Positions 1 to 8,750 are shown, numbered from the stretch's first letter. The stretch: 64,000 nt of DNA from Novosphingobium sp. ST904 (GCF_001298105.1 NZ_LGJH01000146.1:27798-91797); one strand, 5' to 3'. Program-made: numbers and translations. Notes: generated by a model from the sequence alone, not told the origin.

Positions 1-2
1 CG

Positions 3-203
3 CTGGCGGACATTGCCAAGGCAGAAGATGTGACAGCTGCCTATGCCGGGCGGGTCATGAAGTTGGCCTATCTCGCGCCGGTGGTGCTGGAAAAACTGCT
101 GATCGTACGCGTGCCGCCTGCCGTTTCCGTGAAGGATCTGGCAGCGGTGACCGTGTTGCCGTGGACCGAGCAAACATCGGTAGTGTTTGAACGGCATTGC
201 TGA
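3..203 (+). CDS. C-terminal fragment of recombinase-associated HTH protein (5' end outside window)
   Basis: The frame is open from the window edge and ends at a TGA at 201-203, giving 66 residues. The stretch LADIAKAEDVTAAYAGRVMK followed by LAYLAPVVLEKLL resembles the small helix-turn-helix tail (ADIA..E.V...Y..R...LA.LAP.I.E.IL) often found at the C-terminus of serine-type site-specific recombinases and their partner proteins in alphaproteobacteria. The catalytic part would lie upstream, so function is inferred from this tail only. Its position about 3.4 kb from a tRNA-Ser gene, with the foreign-looking genes in between, fits a mobile-island boundary. Confidence 0.5.
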   Translation: MADIAKAEDVTAAYAGRVMKLAYLAPVVLEKLLIVRVPPAVSVKDLAAVTVLPWTEQTSVVFERHC

Positions 204-316
204 ATTGCGTTCCGCTCAGGCGCTTGAAACATGAACCGATGACCCGGTAAGCTGGCCCATTACTCGTTAAAATTAGCCGGTCGTCCGAAGATGCCGGCAT
301 TTCGACAAGGAGAGCA

Positions 317-2293
317 ATGTCGCCGGCGAGCCAGCTCTTCCCGGCCACCTCAGCAGTTTCGGGTCCAGAGCCTCGCTTGCTGTTATTCGTGCCGAATGGC
401 ATGTCATTGGGGATGACAATCTCAGTTGAACAATCGAACGCGGCCGCTCTGGCCTATCTTGAGGAATATTGCTCTCCCGAACGGAAACTTGATTTCGCGG
501 TCATGCTCGATGGCCCATGGGGATCGGGCAAAACGTTCTTCGTCAAAGAATTCCTTAAGTCCCGACCTAAGCACCTATACGTCAGTCTCTATGGCATTTC
601 AGACGTTCGGCAGATCGATGAAGAATTCTACCGCCAGCTGCACCCAGTTCTTTCATCCAGAGGGATGCGTGTGTTGGGTGCTGTTGGCAAAGCCGTACTC
701 AAAGGGACGCTCAAATTTGACTTCGATGGTGACGATAAGGACGACGGCAGCATCAATGCCAGCCTACCTGAGATCGATTTGGCTGCAGGATTGTCCGACC
801 CCCGTGAGCGGCTACTGATTTTTGATGATCTTGAGCGATGTTCGCTGCCAGTCAGCCAGGTACTCGGGTATATCAACGCTTTCGTGGAACATGATGGCTT
901 AAAAGCCATAATTGTCGCTAATGAAACGGAAATTCTTAACAAGAAGGACGAGCGTTACGCCGAGATAAAAGAAAAGCTGATCGGACAAACACTTCGTATT
1001 AGCGCTACTGTAGAAGCGGCCTATGACACCTTTCTAGAAAATATCACAAACATTCAGGTTAAAGCATTTCTGCGCCATAACCGAGAAAAGGTCATTGGCA
1101 TTCATAAACAATCGGAAACGAATAACCTTCGACTCCTTAAACAGGCTTTGTGGGATTATGAGCGCATGGCTGCTCACCTGCCGGAAAACCATTGGCTGAA
1201 AGAAGATGCCATGCTGGCGCTTATGTCGGTGGTCTTGGCCCTCTCGATCGAGCATCGCGCGGGCCGCCTGCTGGAGGCGAAGCAAATCGAAAAATTAATT
1301 AGTGGCGGCCTCCTGCGTGCGATGCAGCGTCGTGAAAGCGAGCAGAAGAGCGTCGAAGACCAGGTCGATGACCGCTATCCCCAGATTAACTTCGAGGATT
1401 CAGTCTTGGGGTCACAAGTGATCATCGACGTGGTTCTAAACGGGCGGGTTGAACCTAAGGTCATAGCGGCTGCCTTGGCGACATCGCGCCATTTCGCGAA
1501 TCCTGAGGCTTTGCCTCTTTGGCAACGAGCCTGGGATCTCTTTGAGGCGACGGACGACGAGGCTCAGCATGTTGTGGTCGAGTTTAAGAAGGCGTTCGAC
1601 GAGCGGCAGTTTACCGAGCCGGGCGTGATATTTCACGCTTTCGGGATTTTGCTGCGATACGCCAGGGTACAACTCTTGTCACTCACACCGGATGAGGCGC
1701 TGGCCGAATGTAAGGCGTATGTTGATGATCTGGTTACGCACAGCCGCATATCCGTAGCGGACGACGAGCCATCCCTCTTCGATTTTGGCGGCAGTTTTAA
1801 CCACCACGCGTTCATGGAACGGGAGACCCCAGAGTTCGAGGAAGCCGTCGATCATTATGAGGCCGCAGCGACTCAGATTGCACAGAGTCGGTTTCCCGAC
1901 AAAGCGCGCAACCTGTTAGATTCATTGGCTGCAGGTTCGGACGATTTTGTGCTGGATCTGTGTCCGAACAATGTCCGTGCAAGCAGGTACTACGACAAGC
2001 CCGTCCTCGCATCGATTCCTCCGGACGAGTTTGTTGGCCGCATTCTCCAGCTTCGCCCGGGGCTGCAGCGCCGGGCGACAGAGACGTTAAAGACGCGCCA
2101 TCAATTCGCATCCTCTGATGAACTGCTGTCATCTGAGAAAGGATGGCTTCAGGAAGTACGCGACTTGCTGAAGGCGGAGGCGACCAAGGCCCTGCCGCTC
2201 ACACGAGAGCGACTCAACTATATGGTTGAAAGCCACTTAGATCCGGTCTTGGTGCGATGGAAGCGCGCCGAGGGTAAATCTAGCGTCGAATGA
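317..2293 (+). CDS. KAP-family P-loop NTPase
   Basis: A 658-aa protein with a Walker A motif GPWGSGKT (residues 66-73), a Walker B-like RLLIFDDLER (165-174) and a sensor-type segment IIVANE (198-203), the order seen in KAP/STAND-like P-loop NTPases. No transmembrane segment is evident; the C-terminal two thirds is helical with no domain I recognise. An AAGGAG Shine-Dalgarno at 307-312 supports the start at 317, although similarity to the family probably begins at MTISVE (413), so 401 and 413 are alternatives. KAP NTPases occur in plasmid and phage-exclusion settings (PifA is the known example), so a defence role is possible but not shown. Base composition is less GC-rich than the chromosomal genes after 3890, consistent with acquisition. 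Confidence 0.75.
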   Translation: MSPASQLFPATSAVSGPEPRLLLFVPNGMSLGMTISVEQSNAAALAYLEEYCSPERKLDFAVMLDGPWGSGKTFFVKEFLKSRPKHLYVSLYGISDVRQIDEEFYRQLHPVLSSRGMRVLGAVGKAVLKGTLKFDFDGDDKDDGSINASLPEIDLAAGLSDPRERLLIFDDLERCSLPVSQVLGYINAFVEHDGLKAIIVANETEILNKKDERYAEIKEKLIGQTLRISATVEAAYDTFLENITNIQVKAFLRHNREKVIGIHKQSETNNLRLLKQALWDYERMAAHLPENHWLKEDAMLALMSVVLALSIEHRAGRLLEAKQIEKLISGGLLRAMQRRESEQKSVEDQVDDRYPQINFEDSVLGSQVIIDVVLNGRVEPKVIAAALATSRHFANPEALPLWQRAWDLFEATDDEAQHVVVEFKKAFDERQFTEPGVIFHAFGILLRYARVQLLSLTPDEALAECKAYVDDLVTHSRISVADDEPSLFDFGGSFNHHAFMERETPEFEEAVDHYEAAATQIAQSRFPDKARNLLDSLAAGSDDFVLDLCPNNVRASRYYDKPVLASIPPDEFVGRILQLRPGLQRRATETLKTRHQFASSDELLSSEKGWLQEVRDLLKAEATKALPLTRERLNYMVESHLDPVLVRWKRAEGKSSVE

Positions 2294-2420
2294 CTCTGAC
2301 GCCGAGCGGTGCAAGAAAAGAACATGTGATGCCGAGAGTATTGCGCTGAACGTCTTGGATCATGATGGGATTTTGGCAACGAGGTGGTATTTTTATTTCT
2401 ATGGGGGTGGTTATCTCAAA

Positions 2421-3317
2421 ATGAATAATATTGACAATCTAGAACGATTAAATCGGTTGCGAGAAAGTGGCGCACTGACAGAAGAAGAGTTTCATCAGGA
2501 AAAGATAAAGCTTATCTCTGGAAAATCGCAAAAAAACCCAAAACAAAATTTGAAAATTGCGCTGATAGTCGGAACTATAATTGCTGGTGTTACGGCGCTA
2601 TCCACATTCCTTTTGCAAAATAAAGGGGAAAAAGAAGAAATTTTGAAGCCGCAAGTAGCAGTTATAGGTCATCCTACAGGAGAATCTATTAATGATGCGC
2701 CTGCAGCAAATGACGAATCGATTGTCGAGACGGCTGAACCCGCACCCTTGGCCTTCGCCACATCAACGGAGGTACTCGGACTCAATCCAGGCTACCTTGA
2801 GAAGCGGCTGGGCGTGCCAAAGGAAAAGAAAGCTTCGTACATTGTTTTCGAAGTTGGCGGATGCACGATTTCGTATGGGATCGATAAAGGCTCTGTCACC
2901 AAGTTTGACGTTGATGTCAGTCAGAATTGCCAACCTACCATTCAAGGCGTGAAGGTAACCCCTCAGACGACGTACGGTCAGGTTTTCGGTAGGGAGACAT
3001 GGGGGAAATATCTTGCATCTTGCCTATATGGTTGCGGGAATGCGGCAGATCCGATTGTCTACCTCACATATCCCGGTTCACGCGCGACAGGTTTTGTTAG
3101 CGTCAATTTCGCAACGGATTACGACCAAGTCAGCAGCGCTCTCGATCTTTGGGAGAAAGCGGTTCGCAGACAGCGCGGGCTTGGTGAGTTTGAGACGCCA
3201 GATGATTATGAGGCTTTCTCGTGCGTTTCCGAACCTCCCGCAGAGGTTTTAGCGCTTCTTCGCAAGGCCAGAGTTCGAAGCGTTAGCCTCGATCAGGAGG
3301 TGCCGCGCTTGTGCTGA
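2421..3317 (+). CDS. SHOCT-domain, single-pass membrane protein of unknown function
   Basis: A 298-aa protein. Residues 4-33 (LERLNRLRESGALTEEEF and following) match the SHOCT short helical domain, here at the N-terminus. Residues 45-65 form one hydrophobic transmembrane helix, followed by a charged linker and a C-terminal domain of about 185 residues with several cysteines (GGCTISYG, ASCLYGCGN, AFSCVS) that I do not recognise. I chose ATG 2421 because the SHOCT domain starts immediately after it; an in-frame start at 2355 would add 22 residues. The 5' third is strikingly AT-rich. The gene follows the KAP NTPase after about 130 bp on the same strand, so the two may form one accessory module. 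Confidence 0.65.
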   Translation: MNNIDNLERLNRLRESGALTEEEFHQEKIKLISGKSQKNPKQNLKIALIVGTIIAGVTALSTFLLQNKGEKEEILKPQVAVIGHPTGESINDAPAANDESIVETAEPAPLAFATSTEVLGLNPGYLEKRLGVPKEKKASYIVFEVGGCTISYGIDKGSVTKFDVDVSQNCQPTIQGVKVTPQTTYGQVFGRETWGKYLASCLYGCGNAADPIVYLTYPGSRATGFVSVNFATDYDQVSSALDLWEKAVRRQRGLGEFETPDDYEAFSCVSEPPAEVLALLRKARVRSVSLDQEVPRLC

Positions 3318-3633
3318 AAATGGAAGGTCAGCACGCCACGGCAGCCCAGATGCCTACCTCCAAGATTCCTCGGGTTCTCTGATCACATCGCTTGGTCGGC
3401 ATTGCGACCAAAAGGTATTGGTTCGGCGACAGGCGATACCCTTGGAAAATCGTTATTTTCGTTGCCTATACCCCTTGCCACGAGGTTTAGGTGAAAAGAG
3501 ACAAAAGCCGGTCAGAGACCGATTTGGGCGGTTTCGGCAGTCTCTGAGGTTCGGTCGCAATCAGCAAAACGGCGCGGAAGCTGGGGATTTTCTGGCCCCA
3601 GAAGGCCCATCTCGTTGATTTGCATTGAGATGT
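3318..3633. other. Intergenic end of the accessory segment next to tRNA-Ser
   Basis: No convincing gene. It contains a short palindrome GAAAAT-cgtt-ATTTTC (3445-3460), two similar stretches around 3434-3444 and 3463-3476 (gcgataccctt and gcctataccccttg), and an inverted repeat CAGAGAC (3513-3519) / GTCTCTG (3540-3546). Lying directly against the tRNA 3' end, it is where an island attachment site would be expected, but I could not find a clear copy of the tRNA 3' sequence elsewhere in the window. Confidence 0.35.
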
Positions 3634-3723
3634 TGGCGGACAGGGTGGGATTCGAACCCACGGTGAGCTTGCACCCACGGCGGTTTTCAAGACCGCTGCC
3701 TTAAACCACTCGGCCACCTGTCC
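3634..3723 (-). tRNA. tRNA-Ser (anticodon UGA)
   Basis: Reading the minus strand from 3723, the acceptor stem GGACAGG pairs with CCTGTCC near the 3' end. The D-arm begins GGCCGAGTGG, the anticodon loop is CTTGAAA (anticodon UGA, serine), there is a long variable arm as expected for tRNA-Ser, and the T-arm has GTTCGAATC. The CCA end is encoded (3634-3636). Length is 90 nt including CCA. Its 3' end faces the accessory segment at 1-3633, the usual orientation for island integration at a tRNA. Confidence 0.97.
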
Positions 3724-3889
3724 GCACGGATTGAGCGCATAGAGAAAACAGCGCGGCTTGCAAGGGGTATGCTTGTTGTCCCACAACGATTGCGGATTGG
3801 GACGGATGGCAGTTGGCTTGCGATGACTGTCCACGGCCATGACGCTCAAGGCATTTGCAAGTCAGCCGCATTGTGCGAGATTTGCCGGG

Positions 3890-4942
3890 ATGACTGTTTC
3901 TTCGAAGCTTCGTTCCCTGCGTCTCCCTTTCCTTGCAGCTGCCCTTGCCGCCATGCCGATGGCCTCGGTTCTCGAGGCGCAGCCAGTGGTTCAGAGCGTG
4001 GGAGGGCAGAGCTTCGACAGCTATTTGCAAGCGGTGGGCGCGCGGGCGCGCCGGGAGGGCGTTTCCGAGGCGACCATTTCGCGGGTGCTCACCGGGCTCA
4101 CGCCGAACCAGCGAGTGGTCGAACTGGATTCGGCGCAGCCAAGCCGCGCGACAACGCCTCCGCCGGTTGCTCCCTATATTGCCCAGCACGTCGGGCCGAG
4201 CATCATTGCTCGTGGACGTGCGCGTTATGCAGACCTTTCCGGCATCGTTCCCTCGATAGAGCGTAGATATGGCGTTCCTGCGCCCATACTGTTCGCGATC
4301 TGGGGGCATGAGACGAACTACGGCAGCTATGTCGGCGATTTCGACCTGGCGCGCTCACTCGCGACACTGGCCTGGGAAGGGCGCCGTCGGGCGCTGTTCG
4401 AGGGCGAGCTTGTGGCGCTGCTCAAGATGGTGGATCAGGGCGTTCCCACTTACCGTCTCAAGGGAAGCTGGGCAGGGGCCTTCGGCTACCCCCAGTTCCT
4501 GCCGAGCGTGTACCTGCGGCTGGCTGTCGATGGTGACGGCAATGGAACCCGCGATATCTTCACCAGCCCGGCAGACACTATCGCGTCGATCGCAAATTAT
4601 TTTCGCGATGCAGGATGGCGTGCGGGGCAGCCATGGGGCGTTCGCGTATCGGTGCCTTCCGGGCTCAATGTCGATAGTTACGCCAGCAAGCTTGCAGCGC
4701 CGAGCTGCGACCGTGTCCACGCCCGTCATTCCCAGTGGAAGACCGTTTCGGAATGGCGGGCTCTCGGCGTGACACCGCAGCGAGCGATTGCCGACAACGT
4801 GCTGACATCGCTGTTCCAGCCTGACGGGCCGGGCACGCCAGCCTATCTGTTAACCGGGAATTATCGGGTCATCCTTCAGTACAACTGCTCGAACTACTAC
4901 GCACTGTCCGTGGGGTTGCTTGCAGATGAGATTGCCCGTTAA
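3890..4942 (+). CDS. MltB-type lytic murein transglycosylase
   Basis: About 350 aa with an N-terminal signal peptide (RSLRLPFLAAALAAMPMASV) and an SLT_2/MltB catalytic domain. IWGHETNYG supplies the catalytic glutamate at about residue 141; GAFGYPQFLPSVY and DIFTSPADTIASIANYF are the typical MltB-family blocks, and the C-terminus CSNYYALSVGLLADEI is the family ending. It cleaves the MurNAc-GlcNAc bond of peptidoglycan in the periplasm to leave 1,6-anhydro ends. No lipobox is seen, so it is probably soluble. An upstream in-frame start at 3839 would precede the signal peptide and is less likely. It overlaps the following RlpA-like gene and precedes a carboxypeptidase, a local wall-remodelling group. 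Confidence 0.9.
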   Translation: MTVSSKLRSLRLPFLAAALAAMPMASVLEAQPVVQSVGGQSFDSYLQAVGARARREGVSEATISRVLTGLTPNQRVVELDSAQPSRATTPPPVAPYIAQHVGPSIIARGRARYADLSGIVPSIERRYGVPAPILFAIWGHETNYGSYVGDFDLARSLATLAWEGRRRALFEGELVALLKMVDQGVPTYRLKGSWAGAFGYPQFLPSVYLRLAVDGDGNGTRDIFTSPADTIASIANYFRDAGWRAGQPWGVRVSVPSGLNVDSYASKLAAPSCDRVHARHSQWKTVSEWRALGVTPQRAIADNVLTSLFQPDGPGTPAYLLTGNYRVILQYNCSNYYALSVGLLADEIAR

Positions 4943-5888
4943 CCATGCGCTGCCACTTGCGGCGCTGATTCTATCGATTGCCGCTCCGGCGTTTGGCAAG
5001 GACCGTGCTTCCGTCCTGCCTGCAAGCGGGCCTGCCGGCGACTATCCGGTCGTCCTCGGCGATCCGTTCACCATTGGCGGGACGACGTGGACGCCGACTG
5101 ACCAGCTCAACTACGATGCCGTGGGAATGGCTTCCGTGGGCCAAGGCAGCGGAGTGACCGCCGCTCACAAGACCTTGCCGTTGCCGGCTTATGTCGAAGT
5201 CACCGCACTGGGAACCGGTCGTACGATCCTGGTCCGGCTGGAGCGGCGGGGGCCCATGGTGAACGATGCACTCATCGAACTTTCGCCGGAAGCAGCGGCG
5301 CAGCTCGGCATCGCGGGCGGTGCCCATGCACCTGTTCGCGTGCGACGCGTCAATCCTCCCGAAGTGGAGCGGGCCATGCTGCGAAGCGGCGGCAAGGCGC
5401 CCGAGCGGATGGAAACGCCGGAAGGCTTGCTCAAGGTCTTGCGGCGCAAGCTCGAAAGCCAGTCGCCGTTGCTGCCGCCGCCGTCCACACCCCCTACGAT
5501 GCCGAAGGGGCCGGCAGTCCAACCCGCTGCCACGCCGGAAATTCATTCGCAAAAAGCGAATCCCGGCCCCGTCGCGGTAGCGGTGCCGCCGAAGGTTGAG
5601 AAAAAATCTCCCGCCACGCAGCAACCCCAGGAAACAGCAGCGCATGTGCCTGCCAAACCTGCGCCATCGGTTGTAAAATATGGCTCGCAAGTTGTTCAGA
5701 TTGGCGCATTTTCTGTTGAAGAAAATGCTCGCAAGGCAGCGCGTCCTCTTGGTGCAAGCGTGAGCAGGGCGGGCAAGTTCTGGCGTGTGCAGATGGGGCC
5801 CTTCGCAAACAGTGCACAAGCCGCCGCAGCGCTGGAGAAGGCCCGGGCGGCAGGGTATAGCGACGCACGAATCCAGCGCGCGAATTGA
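4926..5888 (+). CDS. RlpA-like double-psi beta-barrel protein with C-terminal SPOR domain
   Basis: 320 aa: signal peptide (about 1-24), an RlpA/DPBB domain (about 62-145), a proline/alanine-rich linker, and a SPOR domain (about 250-318; VVQIGAFSVEENARKAA...KFWRVQMGPF). SPOR domains bind denuded septal glycan, so the protein probably localises to the division site. The RlpA signature histidine is present (TAAHKTLPL, His81), but the segment normally reading (I/V)NDRGPF is LERRGPM, so the aspartate needed by lytic RlpA enzymes is replaced by Arg107. It may therefore be a non-enzymatic septal protein. ATG 4926 is preferred over TTG 4920; the gene overlaps the transglycosylase by 17 nt. Confidence 0.85.
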   Translation: MRLPVNHALPLAALILSIAAPAFGKDRASVLPASGPAGDYPVVLGDPFTIGGTTWTPTDQLNYDAVGMASVGQGSGVTAAHKTLPLPAYVEVTALGTGRTILVRLERRGPMVNDALIELSPEAAAQLGIAGGAHAPVRVRRVNPPEVERAMLRSGGKAPERMETPEGLLKVLRRKLESQSPLLPPPSTPPTMPKGPAVQPAATPEIHSQKANPGPVAVAVPPKVEKKSPATQQPQETAAHVPAKPAPSVVKYGSQVVQIGAFSVEENARKAARPLGASVSRAGKFWRVQMGPFANSAQAAAALEKARAAGYSDARIQRAN

Positions 5889-5949
5889 TTTCGGGTCGTT
5901 TCGCGCAGGCCAACGCGTCCGTTCCGGATGCGCGGGGAGAAGTCGCGCC

Positions 5950-7113
5950 TTGAAGTCCTTCCTGAAGTTTGCCCTCCTGCTTGCGGTCCCCGCGAGCGTC
6001 ATCGCAGCAAGTGCGGCAGGAGCAGCCATTCCCACTCCGCCGCCGGAACTCGCGCCGATCCCGGTAAGCATCCTGGTAGACATTGGTTCAGGGCAGGTTC
6101 TTGTCCAGCGCCGCCCCGACGTGCCGTTCCTGCCTGCCTCCGTTACCAAGGTGATGACCGCTTTCGTCGCGTTCGAGGAAATCGATGCAGGCCGGCTCAG
6201 CCTTGATCGGCAAATGTCGGTTCGGCCTGAAACGGCGCGGGAATGGTTCGCAAAGGGTACGTCCATGTACCTGACGGAAAAGGATCATCCTACCGTTCGC
6301 GATCTGCTCCACGGCGTGATGACGGCATCGTCGAACGACGGCGCCGTGGTGCTGGCGCAGGGGTATGCGGGAAGCGTGCCGGCATGGACTGCGATGATGA
6401 ACGATGCCGCGCGCCGGATCGGCATGACCGGCAGCCACTACAACACGCCGAATGGCTGGATGGATGACGGCCACACATACATCACCGCCAGCGACATGGT
6501 GAAGCTGGCGGACGCCATGATCACGCGCCATCCGCAACTTTACCATGAGTTTTCAGGTGTTAAGCACTACTTCTGGCGCGACGTTGCCATGCGCAGCCAT
6601 GACCCGACGGTTGGCGTGGTTCCAGGCGCGGACGGGATCAAGACCGGCTACACGCGTGAAGCAGGCTACAACTTCCTCGGCACCGCCGAACGAGATGGTC
6701 GCCGTCTCGTCATGATGTTGGCCGCTTCGCCAAAGCCCAAGGTGCGCGACGATGCCGCCAAGGCGCTGCTGGAGTGGGGCTTCTCGGCATGGGAAGCGCG
6801 CCATCTGTTCGATCAGGGGCAACCCGTGGCGCAAGCCAGCGTGCAGGGCGGTGCAGCCCGCGAGGTGCCGCTGGTCGCCAATCGCGAAGTCCACGCCACC
6901 CTGCCTCGAGGCGGGCACGAGAAAGTCTCGCTTGCGGTGCATTACAAGGGGCCGCTGGTGGCGCCGATCCGCAAGGGCGACCAGGTCGGCGAACTGGAAA
7001 TCAAGGTTGAAGGTCTGGCGCCGGGGCATATCCCCTTGTTCGCCGGAAAGGATGTTGGCGTGGCCGGTCCTCTGGACAGGCTGATGAACGGGATTATCAG
7101 CTTCTTCTCATGA
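5950..7113 (+). CDS. dacC: D-alanyl-D-alanine carboxypeptidase (PBP5/6 family, DacC-like)
   Basis: 387 aa from a TTG start at 5950, preceded by GGGGAGA at 5934-5940 with 9-nt spacing; the hydrophobic signal sequence (KSFLKFALLLAVPASVIAA) begins right after it, and no ATG lies in a suitable place. The penicillin-binding motifs are all present: SxxK as SVTK (residues 64-67), SxN as SSN, and KTG in GADGIKTGYT. A C-terminal PBP5-type beta domain and an amphipathic membrane-anchoring tail (PLDRLMNGIISFF) follow. It removes the terminal D-Ala of peptidoglycan stem peptides in the periplasm. It overlaps tmk by 4 nt (ATGA). Confidence 0.93.
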   Translation: MKSFLKFALLLAVPASVIAASAAGAAIPTPPPELAPIPVSILVDIGSGQVLVQRRPDVPFLPASVTKVMTAFVAFEEIDAGRLSLDRQMSVRPETAREWFAKGTSMYLTEKDHPTVRDLLHGVMTASSNDGAVVLAQGYAGSVPAWTAMMNDAARRIGMTGSHYNTPNGWMDDGHTYITASDMVKLADAMITRHPQLYHEFSGVKHYFWRDVAMRSHDPTVGVVPGADGIKTGYTREAGYNFLGTAERDGRRLVMMLAASPKPKVRDDAAKALLEWGFSAWEARHLFDQGQPVAQASVQGGAAREVPLVANREVHATLPRGGHEKVSLAVHYKGPLVAPIRKGDQVGELEIKVEGLAPGHIPLFAGKDVGVAGPLDRLMNGIISFFS

Positions 7114-7748
7114 GCCGGGGAAAATTCATCGCGCTGGAAGGCGGGGAGGGGGCGGGGAAATCGACCCAGTCGCGCCTGCTCGCCGAGGCATTGCGCGCAC
7201 GAGGACTGGACGTCGTGACCACTCGCGAGCCCGGGGGAACCGGAGGAGCGGAAGCGATCCGCGAGCTTTTGCTCCATGGCGATGGTGATGGCTGGGGAGC
7301 CCGCGCCGAGGCGCTGCTGTTCGCCGCTGCGCGTTCGGATCACGTCGAGAAGCTGATCCGGCCCGCTCTCGATCGCGGGGCCTGGGTCGTCTGCGATCGT
7401 TTTCTCGATTCAAGCCGAGCCTATCAGGGCGGCGGCGGCGGTCTCTCGGATGGTGACATTCGCACGCTTCATGCCATCGGCAGTGAAGGAATGCTCCCGG
7501 ATCTGACCGTGCTGATCGAAGTGTCTCCCTCCGTCGCGGCCAAGCGGCTCGCCTTGCGCGACGTTGACGGAACCGATCGGATCGGCGGCCGCGAGGCGAC
7601 CTACCACGCCCGGGTGGCGCAGGCATTCGCGCGGTTCGCGGAAGGCGAACCTGCACGTTTCGCACGGATCGACGGGGACGGGACACCCGAGGAAACGCGG
7701 GACCGTGTACTCGCCGCGCTGACCGGCCTGATGGGCGAAGGCACATGA
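7110..7748 (+). CDS. tmk: Thymidylate kinase
   Basis: 212 aa, the normal family length. P-loop GGEGAGKST at residues 8-16, the DRX motif in VVCDRFLDSS, a TREPGGT motif near residue 36, and a lid region rich in arginine (LALRDVDGTDRIGGRE). It phosphorylates dTMP to dTDP in the cytoplasm. The start codon overlaps the stop of the carboxypeptidase gene, and its own stop overlaps the start of holB, so all are likely cotranscribed. tmk-holB adjacency is a conserved bacterial arrangement. Confidence 0.97.
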   Translation: MSRGKFIALEGGEGAGKSTQSRLLAEALRARGLDVVTTREPGGTGGAEAIRELLLHGDGDGWGARAEALLFAAARSDHVEKLIRPALDRGAWVVCDRFLDSSRAYQGGGGGLSDGDIRTLHAIGSEGMLPDLTVLIEVSPSVAAKRLALRDVDGTDRIGGREATYHARVAQAFARFAEGEPARFARIDGDGTPEETRDRVLAALTGLMGEGT

Positions 7749-8719
7749 GCGAGGAACTCCCGTTCGTCGGCCAGCACGCCGCGTGGCAAGAATGGCTGGC
7801 CGCGATCGATTCCGGGCGCATGCACCATGGTTGGCTGCTGGCTGGCGGCAAGGGCCTGGGCAAGCGCGGTTTCGCGCGGGTGGCCGCGGCCGAACTGGTA
7901 CGATTGCCCGGCGCGCCGAGGCCCGACCCGGACACCCATCCGGACATTCACATCCTCGAGCATCTTCCCGCCAACGACGACGAGGCGAAGAAGAAGGCTG
8001 AGGGCAAGCCTTACCAGACCAAGCGCAATATCTCGGTCGACCAGGTGCGCGAAATGATCCGACGCCTTGCGACGAAGCCAACGCTGGGCGATCGCCGCGC
8101 CATCATCATCGATCCGGCCGACGATATGGAGAAGAGCGCGGTCAACGCACTGCTGAAAGCGCTTGAGGAGCCCCCTACGGGAACCTACTTCCTGCTGCTG
8201 GCCCATCAGCCGGGGCGCCTGCTGCCCACTATCCGCTCGCGCTGCCGGGTCTTGCGCTTCGCCGCTTTGAACGAGCAGGAACTCGATGAAGTCCTTCGCC
8301 GGGATGCGCCTCATTCCGATGCAGAGACGCGGCGTGCCGCAGTGGCGGCATCGCATGGGTCGCCGGGCATCGCCATCAGCTTCGTCGAACATGATCTTGG
8401 CCCCATTCACCGCCTGATGATGCAGATCCTGCGAGAAGGTGATGCAGATTATCATTTGCGCGGCAGCCTTTCCGAAGAGATGGGTGCTCGCCCGGCACGG
8501 GATCGCCAACTGGCCACGCTGGAACTGGCGCGAACGGCGCTCGCCAACGAACTGGCCGGCGCATCGCCCGCGCGCCAGATGCGGCTGATCGAGGCACATG
8601 GCACCCTGACACGCCTGTCTACGCAGGCGCCGACCTACAATTTCGACGCGGGCCTCCTGATAATGGAAATTGGCGGGTTGCTGGCTTCGGCCGCTATGCC
8701 TAGAGAGACGGCTCGCTAA
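7745..8719 (+). CDS. holB: DNA polymerase III subunit delta prime
   Basis: 324 aa with the AAA+ fold of clamp-loader delta prime. The P-loop region is degenerate (GGKGLGKRGF: arginine follows the lysine where Ser/Thr is usual), in line with delta prime not hydrolysing ATP. ISVDQVREMIRRL, the Walker B region AIIIDPADDMEKSAVNALLKALEEPP and the sensor LLLAHQPGRLLPTIRSRC are typical. The zinc-module cysteines found in many delta prime subunits are absent from the segment after the P-loop. It is part of the replicative clamp loader; position between tmk and metG supports the call. Confidence 0.93.
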   Translation: MSEELPFVGQHAAWQEWLAAIDSGRMHHGWLLAGGKGLGKRGFARVAAAELVRLPGAPRPDPDTHPDIHILEHLPANDDEAKKKAEGKPYQTKRNISVDQVREMIRRLATKPTLGDRRAIIIDPADDMEKSAVNALLKALEEPPTGTYFLLLAHQPGRLLPTIRSRCRVLRFAALNEQELDEVLRRDAPHSDAETRRAAVAASHGSPGIAISFVEHDLGPIHRLMMQILREGDADYHLRGSLSEEMGARPARDRQLATLELARTALANELAGASPARQMRLIEAHGTLTRLSTQAPTYNFDAGLLIMEIGGLLASAAMPRETAR

Positions 8720-8750
8720 GACACTCCTGGAAAAGAAAGCGCGACGCCGC

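Noticed and set aside
55..402. 115-codon minus-strand frame near the left edge
   Set aside because: Overlaps the recombinase tail and the start of the KAP gene, with no start signal or known domain.
3634..3723. Intact attachment-site duplication of the tRNA-Ser 3' end
   Set aside because: No second copy of the tRNA 3' sequence could be found in this window; it may lie to the left of position 1.
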